Assembly (NCBI GenBank): GCA_903870165.1
Contig: CAIQBW010000012.1
Span: 89,253 to 153,252 of the forward strand
DNA: 64,000 nt
Direction of reading: 5' to 3'
Source of the DNA: an uncultured Methylophilaceae bacterium
GTDB lineage: Bacteria; Pseudomonadota; Gammaproteobacteria; Burkholderiales; Methylophilaceae
Part shown: positions 56,913 to 64,000 of the stretch, one piece after another
Position numbering within the stretch: position 1 is the first letter of the stretch
How the letters are laid out: each line of letters starts with the position of its first letter
The notes under the pieces: generated by a model
Databases searched by the model: none
Seen by the model: only the letters and a program-made list of their open reading frames with translations
Told to the model about the DNA's origin: nothing
Position numbers and translations under genes: made by a program

Positions 56913-57006
56913 AACAATTGAAGGCTTCTTCAAATCTTCATAAATCTTACTTGCGTTAATCTTTTTTTTTAACAACAATGAACATAAGCGCATTCACATA
57001 AACATT

Positions 57007-57462
57007 ATGAACAATACAAGCTTCCAAGATTTCGAACTCCCATCCACAGGCGGTAAAACTTTTAAGCTTTCAGAGCATCTTGGCAAAACATTAGTCATTT
57101 ATTTCTACCCTAAAGATTCAACCCCAGGCTGTACAACACAAGGCCAACAATTCCGTGACCATTATGCAGACTTCACCGCAGCAAATACCGAAATTTTTGG
57201 TATTTCCCGTGACAGCATTAAGTCACATGAAAACTTCAAAGCTAAATTCGAGTTCCCTTTTGATTTATTAGCCGACACGGAAGAGTTAGCCTGCCAGTTG
57301 TTTGGTGTCATTAAGATGAAAAAGATGTACGGCAAGGAGGTAAGAGGCATAGAACGTAGCACTTTTATTATCAACACAGAAGGCGCTTTAATACGCGAAT
57401 GGCGTGGCGTCAAAGTTGATGGCCACATCCCCGAGGTATTAGCGTTTGTTCGCTCTTTGTAG
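57007..57462 (+). CDS. bcp: Thioredoxin-dependent peroxiredoxin (Bcp)
   Basis: YFYPKDSTPGCTTQGQQFRDHY, RSTFIINTEG. Confidence 0.95.
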   Translation: MNNTSFQDFELPSTGGKTFKLSEHLGKTLVIYFYPKDSTPGCTTQGQQFRDHYADFTAANTEIFGISRDSIKSHENFKAKFEFPFDLLADTEELACQLFGVIKMKKMYGKEVRGIERSTFIINTEGALIREWRGVKVDGHIPEVLAFVRSL

Positions 57463-57508
57463 CTTTTGTAGTTTTTAATCTGCGTGTTAACTGGGGAGAG
57501 TAAATCTG

Positions 57509-58906
57509 ATGGCTAAGAAACCAGCAACTGGCAACAAACTATTTGTGCTCGATACCAACGTACTGATGCACGACCCTTCAAGCCTTTTCCGGTTTGAGGA
57601 GCATGATATTTACCTCCCAATGGTGACTCTAGAAGAGCTGGATAACAACAAAAAAGGCATTACCGAAGTTGCCAGAAATGCCCGGCAAACCAGCCGAAAC
57701 CTAGAAGAGATTGTAGGGGCCAGCCTCGCTAACCTAGATGACGGCTGCCCACTCTCCATTAAAGGAAATAAACATGCAACAGGACGTTTATTCCTGCAAA
57801 CGGATGCGATGGACTTTTCCTTACCAATGCTCGCTGGCAGCATAGCTGATAATCAAATCTTAGGTGTCGTCCTCGCTTTAAAAAAGAAATACCCTGAACG
57901 TGAAGTTATCCTTGTCAGCAAAGACATCAACATTCGTATTAAAGCCCGTGCTTTAAGCGTACCCGCTGAAGACTACTTTAACGATAAAGTATTAGAAGAT
58001 ACTGAATTGCTTTACTCAGGCATGAAAGAATTGCCTGAGAATTTTTGGGATAAACACAGCAAGGCAATGGAATCTTGGCAGGATGCAGGGCGCATGTTTT
58101 ACCGCATCACAGGTCCACTTTGCAAAAGCTTTTTAATCAATGAGTTTGTTTATTACTCTTACGAAAAGCCTTTTGAAGCAATCGTTAGAAACGTTGAAGG
58201 CAATACAGCCGTTCTAGAAATCATCCGAGACTTTACGCAAGTTAAACACAATGTTTGGGGCATTATTGCGCGAAATCGTGAACAGAACTTTGCGCTCAAT
58301 TTGCTGATGGATCCAGATGTCGACTTTGTATCATTGCTAGGCCAAGCAGGCAGCGGTAAGACATTGCTCACATTGGCAGCTGCATTAACGCAAACGCTAG
58401 ACAAAAAAATCTACAGCGAAATCATCATGACCCGCGTCACCGTTTCTGTGGGTGAAGACATTGGCTTCCTACCTGGTACTGAAGAAGAAAAAATGGCGCC
58501 TTGGATGGGGGCACTTGAGGACAATTTAGATGTGCTCAATAAATCTGATGACGATGCTGGAGAATGGGGCAGAGCTGCTACACAAGATTTGATTCGCACC
58601 CGTATAAAAATCAAATCGCTCAACTTTATGCGTGGCCGCACTTTCTTAAATAAATTCCTTATTATTGATGAGGCCCAAAATCTGACACCCAAACAAATGA
58701 AGACTTTAATTACTCGGGCAGGCCCTGGGACTAAAGTGGTTTGTTTAGGTAATATCGCCCAAATTGATACGCCTTATTTAACCGAAGGCAGCTCTGGACT
58801 TACATACGTTGTCGACCGCTTCAAAGGTTGGGGACATAACGGCCATATCACCCTGATGCGCGGCGAGCGCTCTCGCTTAGCTGATTTTGCGGCTGAGATT
58901 CTTTAA
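57509..58906 (+). CDS. PhoH family protein with N-terminal PIN domain
   Basis: KLFVLDTNVLMHDPSSL (PIN); GQAGSGKTLLTLAAAL and LIIDEAQNLTPKQMKTLITRAGPGTKVVCLGN (PhoH). Confidence 0.95.
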   Translation: MAKKPATGNKLFVLDTNVLMHDPSSLFRFEEHDIYLPMVTLEELDNNKKGITEVARNARQTSRNLEEIVGASLANLDDGCPLSIKGNKHATGRLFLQTDAMDFSLPMLAGSIADNQILGVVLALKKKYPEREVILVSKDINIRIKARALSVPAEDYFNDKVLEDTELLYSGMKELPENFWDKHSKAMESWQDAGRMFYRITGPLCKSFLINEFVYYSYEKPFEAIVRNVEGNTAVLEIIRDFTQVKHNVWGIIARNREQNFALNLLMDPDVDFVSLLGQAGSGKTLLTLAAALTQTLDKKIYSEIIMTRVTVSVGEDIGFLPGTEEEKMAPWMGALEDNLDVLNKSDDDAGEWGRAATQDLIRTRIKIKSLNFMRGRTFLNKFLIIDEAQNLTPKQMKTLITRAGPGTKVVCLGNIAQIDTPYLTEGSSGLTYVVDRFKGWGHNGHITLMRGERSRLADFAAEIL

Positions 58907-60097
58907 ATGAGAAATGCAATGAGCAAAGGGTTCTACACGCTACTCATCGCGCAGTTTTTATCTGCAGTAGCCGACAATGCTTTGCTCTTTGCTGCAATCG
59001 CACTTTTACATCAACTCAACGCACCAAGCTGGCACGAACCCTTGTTACGTGAAGTTTTCATTATTTCTTACATTGCGCTCGCACCTTTTGTGGGTCCCTT
59101 TGCGGATGCTTTACCCAAAGGTAAAGTGATGTTTTTAAGCAACGGCATCAAGTTTTTTGGATGTGTTCTAGCCTTGCTCGGCGTTCCCCCACTTTACGCT
59201 TATGCGATTGTAGGCATAGGCGCAGCAGCCTATTCCCCAGCAAAATACGGCATTCTGACTGAAATGCTTCCTTCAAACCAATTGATTATGGCGAATGGCT
59301 GGATGGAGGGTACTACCGTTATCGCAATTATCTTGGGCCCATTGTTTGGATCTACTATTTCCGCCAACGATCCTTATTTTGGTATTGCAGTAATTACTGC
59401 TATTTATATGACGGCTGCATTTTTTAACTACCGCATTCCTAAGATGCCTATCGATCACTGTGTGGAGCAACGATCATTAAGTTTCATCATGAAGGACTTC
59501 TGGCACGCTTTTACGACACTTTGGAAAGATACTCAGGGTCAAGTATCACTTGCAGTAACAACGCTATTTTGGGGTGCTGGCGCAACTCTACAGTTCGTTG
59601 TTTTGAAATGGGCTCACATGTATTTAGGATTTGACCAAACAGACGCGACTAAGCTCATCGCAATTCTTGCTGTTGGCATCGCAGTTGGTTCAGTGATTGC
59701 ATCGGTTTATGTGAAATTAGAAAAAGCGGCCAATGTTTTACCTGCAGGCATTTATATGGGTGGACTGGTTGTCTGCATGGTCTTTGTGCACAATCCAATT
59801 GTGGCGGCTGTCCTGTTGTTCTCTATTGGGGTGTTAGCTGGATACTTTTTAGTACCACTCAATTCTTTGCTTCAGCATCGCGGTCATACTTTACTTGGTG
59901 CGGGCCACTCAATTGCCGTTCAAAATTTCAATGAGAATATTGGCATTTTGCTCATGCTGGGCGCGTATACCTGGATGGTGGGTCAAAACATAGCGATCAA
60001 TTACATCATCATTATCTTTGGTGGCTTCATCATGATCACCATGGCCTTAATTTCACATCTATATCGTAAACACATCCAACAAAAAAGCCCTGCTTAA
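58907..60097 (+). CDS. lplT: MFS transporter, lysophospholipid transporter LplT-like
   Basis: MSKGFYTLLIAQFLSAVADNALLFAAIALL, PAKYGILTEMLP, PLNSLLQHRGH. Confidence 0.88.
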   Translation: MRNAMSKGFYTLLIAQFLSAVADNALLFAAIALLHQLNAPSWHEPLLREVFIISYIALAPFVGPFADALPKGKVMFLSNGIKFFGCVLALLGVPPLYAYAIVGIGAAAYSPAKYGILTEMLPSNQLIMANGWMEGTTVIAIILGPLFGSTISANDPYFGIAVITAIYMTAAFFNYRIPKMPIDHCVEQRSLSFIMKDFWHAFTTLWKDTQGQVSLAVTTLFWGAGATLQFVVLKWAHMYLGFDQTDATKLIAILAVGIAVGSVIASVYVKLEKAANVLPAGIYMGGLVVCMVFVHNPIVAAVLLFSIGVLAGYFLVPLNSLLQHRGHTLLGAGHSIAVQNFNENIGILLMLGAYTWMVGQNIAINYIIIIFGGFIMITMALISHLYRKHIQQKSPA

Positions 60098-60114
60098 TCT
60101 AAACAGGGCTTTTT
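60081..60114. terminator. Bidirectional terminator-like hairpin
   Basis: aaaaaaGCCCTGcttaatctaaaCAGGGCttttt. Confidence 0.8.
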
Positions 60115-60132
60115 GAATTTCTATCCATTTCT

Positions 60133-61467
60133 TTAGTGTAGTTTTACTTGCGGTTCCGTGCGACGCGTAATCATGCGTGCAATCGTTTGTAAAAATACCG
60201 TGAAGAAGCCATGCAAAGCAATTAGATGCATTTTGTAGAGTGATTGGTACATCAATCGGGCAAACATGCCTTCAATAAACATGGTGCCACCAGAGATTGA
60301 GCCCATTAAGCTACCGACGGTTGAGTAACGGCCTAAATTCACTAATGAGCCATAATCTCGATAAACATAGGTTGGTAGCGATTTTCCAGCAAGTCTAGCT
60401 CTCACTGTTTTAATCAACATCGAAGCTTGCTGATGCGCAGCTTGGGCACGCGGTGGAACGTTATCTACAGATCCCACCATCGGGCAAGCAGCACAGTCGC
60501 CAAATGCAAACACATTCTCATCAACGGTTGTTTGCAAGGTCCGTTTAACAACCAACTGATTAATCCTGTTTGATTCCAAACCATCTAAGCCGTTTAAAAA
60601 GTCTGGCGCTTTAATCCCTGCGGCCCAAACCACAAGCTCAGATGGAATAAAACGGCCACTATGGGTATAAATGCCCTTATCTGTTACTTCGGTAACACGT
60701 TCACCTGCGTAAACGTGCACGCTCAATTTTCTCAGTTCTAAATCTACTGCTTTTGATAGATTTGGCGGTAACGCTGGTAACACACGGTCAGAAGCCTCAA
60801 TCAGTGAAATGCTAATATCTTTATCAGGATCAATCTTATCCAGCCCATAAGCTGCTAGCTCACGGGTTGTATTATGCAGCTCTGCCGACAGCTCTACGCC
60901 AGTTGCCCCTGCTCCCACAATAACCACTTCTAATTGACCAGCATGCACTGGTCCAGCTTGCGTTTGCGCGCGCACCAACGCGTTGTGAAGTCTTCTATGA
61001 AAGCGTTCTGCTTGATCCATCGTATCCAATGCGATTGAGTTCTCTCTGGCGCCTTTAATACCAAAATCATTGGTTGTACTACCAATTGCAATAATGAGCG
61101 TGTCGTATTTGATTGTGCGTCTAGGAATAATCTCCGCACCATCTTCATCATAATTTGCGCTGATATAGACTTCTTTTTTAGCGCGATCTAAGCCATCCAT
61201 TTCACCGAGTCTAAAATTAAAATGATGCCAATGGGCTTGGGCTAAATACTCAAGTTCATGCTTGTCTGGATTCATACTACCAGCGGCGATTTCGTGAAGT
61301 AGTGGCTTCCAAACGTGTGTTCGTGTTCGATCAATCAAAGTGATTTCCGCTTTGCCTTTGCGGCCTAAACTGTCACCTAAGCGCGTAGCAAGCTCAAGGC
61401 CGCCAGCACCCCCGCCTACAATAACGACTTGATGAAGTTCAGCACCTGAGCGTTTTTTGAATCGCAT
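60133..61467 (-). CDS. Type II NADH:quinone oxidoreductase-like FAD-dependent oxidoreductase
   Basis: VVIVGGGAGGLELATRLGD, VVIVGAGATGVELSAEL, FAFGDCAACP, C-terminal amphipathic region. Confidence 0.93.
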   Translation of the reverse strand: MRFKKRSGAELHQVVIVGGGAGGLELATRLGDSLGRKGKAEITLIDRTRTHVWKPLLHEIAAGSMNPDKHELEYLAQAHWHHFNFRLGEMDGLDRAKKEVYISANYDEDGAEIIPRRTIKYDTLIIAIGSTTNDFGIKGARENSIALDTMDQAERFHRRLHNALVRAQTQAGPVHAGQLEVVIVGAGATGVELSAELHNTTRELAAYGLDKIDPDKDISISLIEASDRVLPALPPNLSKAVDLELRKLSVHVYAGERVTEVTDKGIYTHSGRFIPSELVVWAAGIKAPDFLNGLDGLESNRINQLVVKRTLQTTVDENVFAFGDCAACPMVGSVDNVPPRAQAAHQQASMLIKTVRARLAGKSLPTYVYRDYGSLVNLGRYSTVGSLMGSISGGTMFIEGMFARLMYQSLYKMHLIALHGFFTVFLQTIARMITRRTEPQVKLH

Positions 61468-61499
61468 AAAAATTGATTGCCTTAAAATTAAAAATTCTC

Positions 61500-62017
61500 T
61501 TATTCGTTACCAGTGAGCTTATCGTTATGACTACGAATCCAAGCCTGAATCTGTAATACCTCATCTGGTTTTAAACCATTTGTTGGATCTGTAGGGTCCA
61601 TTAAGCCTTTACCTTTTGCTCCCATCCCTCCATTTGTTCCATTCCAAATCGTTTCAAACATTCCTTTGTTCGTCGCATTTTTTGCATAATGAAAATCGGG
61701 GCCATGTAAGCTTGGGCCTGTTTGACCTTGCGCATCGCCACCATGACATTGTGTGCATGAGTACATCTGGAATAGCTTCTTACCTTGGGCAATAGCATCT
61801 GCATTGCCAATGTAGGGATTTTTACCTGTTGCGCTAAACGCTTTCGATTGGGCTGTATCAAAAAGTTCTGCTTTAATTTCTAGCGGGCTCCCATCTTGGG
61901 TTTGACAAATGCCACCATAGCAGCACCTTTTGACGCTGAACCAGTCTCTGACTTGCCAGAGCAAGCTACTAAAGTTGCCAATGTAAGCACTGATACCATT
62001 AATAATTTTGTTTGCAT
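61500..62017 (-). pseudogene. XoxG-like cytochrome c with lipoprotein-type signal, apparent 1-nt frameshift at about 61919/61920
   Basis: Start 62017 gives MQTKLLMVSVLTLATLVACSGKSETGSASKGAA; the body continues only in another frame YGGICQTQDGSPLEIK...YSCTQCHGGDAQGQTGPSLHG. The ORF-track start at 61964 is in a non-homologous frame. Confidence 0.75.
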
Positions 62018-62092
62018 ATAAACGTTAGCCTATTTTTTATTTTTTCTATGCTACAGGCTTATTTTAACTCAACTTGTTAAGGTCTATAAAAC

Positions 62093-62121
62093 AAAAAAGG
62101 CTACCCGAAGGTAGCCTTTTT
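62093..62121. terminator. Terminator-like hairpin downstream of the xoxG-like gene
   Basis: aaaaaaGGCTACCcgaaGGTAGCCttttt. Confidence 0.85.
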
Positions 62122-62135
62122 ATCACACAAAAAAA

Positions 62136-62666
62136 TTAATTTTGTGGAGTTTCGTTCAACCATGGTTTGTCGCCGCCACCTGCGTACATACTACGCAACC
62201 AACCAATAATACGTAAGATTTCGTCAGTTTTTAACAGTTCTGGATTGCCTGCTGCTTGATTGTGCCAAGTTGGCATACCAGCATTTGAACCACCAGCGAT
62301 TGTTTCAAACATACCTTTATCTGTTGTGTGCTTAGAGTACTGCCATGTTGCGTCAGTAATACTTGGACCGGTTTGGCCGCCTGCGTTACCGCCGTGACAT
62401 TGTGTACATGACCAGTAACCGAATAGTTTTTTACCGGTTTTTGCAACATCAGCATCAGCTACCGCTTTTTTAGTGTATGGATTTACACAAGTTGCCAAAA
62501 ATTCTTTAGCTTCTGGTGTATCTTCATCAACCGCTTTAATTGGCAATGGGCTGCCATCTTTTGTTGATACTAATTGACAAGCAGCACTGGCTTGAAGAGG
62601 CAATAAGCCAACTAAAGCTAATACTGAACTCAAAATAATTGCTTTTACAGCGTTGTTGCCTAACAT
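62136..62666 (-). CDS. xoxG: Cytochrome c, XoxG-like (c-type, methanol dehydrogenase electron acceptor candidate)
   Basis: Signal peptide; single CTQCHGG heme motif; adjacent to xoxJ and xoxF. Confidence 0.8.
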   Translation of the reverse strand: MLGNNAVKAIILSSVLALVGLLPLQASAACQLVSTKDGSPLPIKAVDEDTPEAKEFLATCVNPYTKKAVADADVAKTGKKLFGYWSCTQCHGGNAGGQTGPSITDATWQYSKHTTDKGMFETIAGGSNAGMPTWHNQAAGNPELLKTDEILRIIGWLRSMYAGGGDKPWLNETPQN

Positions 62667-62803
62667 GTCATCTCCTAAATTTCGAATAATTGCTTCTGTT
62701 ATATTGGTAGAACAAAAATTTAATTTTGAAGCGTTATTCTATAACGAAACCGAGGGAATATGGTTGACTTTATTCAACAGAATTTCATCAACCATTTCAC
62801 TCA

Positions 62804-63721
62804 TTAAATAGGCTTATCAACCTTCTCGCCACGATTTTGCTCGCGAGCTTTTTTCTCTAAGCTATCCCCTTTAACAACGTTAGAATGTGGGACACCATAC
62901 TGATCTAGAATTTTATCGATATCAGCCTGACGATTAGCAATCGCTTTATTTAACTCTTCAGCACGTGCTTTATCTTTATTACGCACACCGATTGAGATAT
63001 TCCAGTTTTCCTTACCCTTTACGTTTTTATCTTCGTACTCAGGGATAGGGACTACAACAAGAGGAATAGACGCTTGCTTTGCAAAGTAGCCTGCAATCGG
63101 ACCCCATACAATTGCCACATCAATATCACCTTTCACCAAATCATCAATCAATTGACTTGGTGGGAAGTTTAAATCGCGCTGCAAACGATACGGACGCGCA
63201 TTTTCCATTAAGTTATGATCAGCGAGCGGACGTGTTGGAGGACTTTGGCCAACAATACCAATAATGCCTTTTCTTAAATCAGGCGCATCCCAGTCAGTGA
63301 TGTTGTAACCACTACTCTTACGATAAACAAACACGAAACCTGAGCGATAGTAAGGCACTGAAGTACGCATAGAATCGTTATCTGATGTTGTGCTCATTAC
63401 GTAGTCACATCGATTTGCATTTAATGTATTTCTTAGAAAACCTTGACGGTAATAAGCATATTGAAATGAAAGCTTCTTACCTAATTCTTCTGCAAGTACC
63501 GCAGCAATTTTGTCTTCAAAACCTTCCTGCTTGCTGTTTGAGTAAGGCATATTGTCTGGGTCAGCACAGACCTTAAATTCGGTTGGATCTTCAACTCGAC
63601 GAACTTCGCCAATACGTCCTTCATCAGGATTGATTGCCGGAATGTCTGGCATATCCGCAGCTAGTACATTGCCAACTACAACACTGCCTAGCAAAACAGA
63701 CATTAATAGGTTTTTAAACAT
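62804..63721 (-). CDS. xoxJ: XoxJ/MxaJ-like quinoprotein dehydrogenase-associated periplasmic substrate-binding protein
   Basis: FKVCADPDNMPYSNSKQEGFEDKIAAVLAEELGKKLSFQYAYYRQGFLRNTLNANRCD; next to xoxF. Confidence 0.9.
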   Translation of the reverse strand: MFKNLLMSVLLGSVVVGNVLAADMPDIPAINPDEGRIGEVRRVEDPTEFKVCADPDNMPYSNSKQEGFEDKIAAVLAEELGKKLSFQYAYYRQGFLRNTLNANRCDYVMSTTSDNDSMRTSVPYYRSGFVFVYRKSSGYNITDWDAPDLRKGIIGIVGQSPPTRPLADHNLMENARPYRLQRDLNFPPSQLIDDLVKGDIDVAIVWGPIAGYFAKQASIPLVVVPIPEYEDKNVKGKENWNISIGVRNKDKARAEELNKAIANRQADIDKILDQYGVPHSNVVKGDSLEKKAREQNRGEKVDKPI

Positions 63722-63763
63722 TTGATATTCCTTTATCCGTTAGATTGCATAAATCTAGAACTA

Positions 63764-63794
63764 AAAAAACACCCCGCCGAAGCGGGGTGTTTAT
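63764..63794 (-). terminator. Terminator-like hairpin between xoxF and xoxJ
   Basis: aaaaaaACACCCCGCcgaaGCGGGGTGTtta. Confidence 0.8.
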
Positions 63795-63846
63795 ATGACA
63801 AACTAACTAACGGTTAGTTCTATAACTACAGTTTTTCAACTATAAA

Positions 63847-64000
63847 TTATAGGCTGAACACGTTCAATGCACCGCCGCCAGGAGCAGCGTTGTATTTTGT
63901 CAATTCAGCATAACCACCAGCAGCGCCAAGCGCGTCTGTTGGGTTAGTCATACCAAGGTTCATCGCAACACCAGCCCAGCCACCGATACCTGATAGCACG
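63847..64000 (-). CDS. xoxF: Lanthanide-type methanol dehydrogenase XoxF, C-terminal fragment (cut by window edge)
   Basis: Minus strand VLSGIGGWAGVAMNLGMTNPTDALGAAGGYAELTKYNAAPGGGALNVFSL*; not in the ORF track; adjacent xoxJ/xoxG. Confidence 0.82.
   Translation of the reverse strand, partial: VLSGIGGWAGVAMNLGMTNPTDALGAAGGYAELTKYNAAPGGGALNVFSL

Noticed and set aside
61500-61964. Intact 154-aa cytochrome starting MLWQVRDWFSVKRCCYGG
   Set aside because: The N-terminus is an out-of-frame reading of a lipoprotein signal peptide starting at 62017; treated as frameshifted.

Overview
A 64 kb, gene-dense, mostly housekeeping chromosomal window from a betaproteobacterial methylotroph. A Methylophilales-like origin is inferred from the xoxF/xoxJ/xoxG-type genes at the right edge plus a complete dcw cluster. 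Left to right: purC (partial); an unusual PTS-EIIC-like/EAL fusion; pgk-gap-tkt; rsmE; an N-acetylglutamate synthase carrying an N-terminal XRE-type HTH; argB; slmA; cca; slt; lpxC; the full dcw cluster ftsZ..mraZ (minus strand); RNase P RNA; ung; pyrC; rsmI/lpoA/diaA/dolP; trxA-rho-rpmE; a Moco cluster (moaA-mobA-mobB-moeA); then an accessory 'quinoprotein' neighbourhood. That neighbourhood holds a TonB receptor of YncD/PqqU type disrupted by one frameshift and one in-frame TGA, a fused SoxY-SoxZ-like carrier with GGCGG, a cytochrome b561 with a Cys-rich tail, an MBL-fold hydrolase and a tonB. It is followed by bcp, phoH, lplT, ndh, two XoxG-like cytochromes c (one frameshifted), xoxJ and the C-terminus of xoxF. 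No CRISPR array, transposon or tRNA was recognised. The most interesting leads are the quinoprotein/PQQ neighbourhood with its decaying PqqU-like receptor, the HTH-NAGS fusion, the EIIC-EAL fusion, and a compact rnpB-terminator / mraZ-promoter / MraZ-box element. All family calls come from reading the translations; no database search was run.
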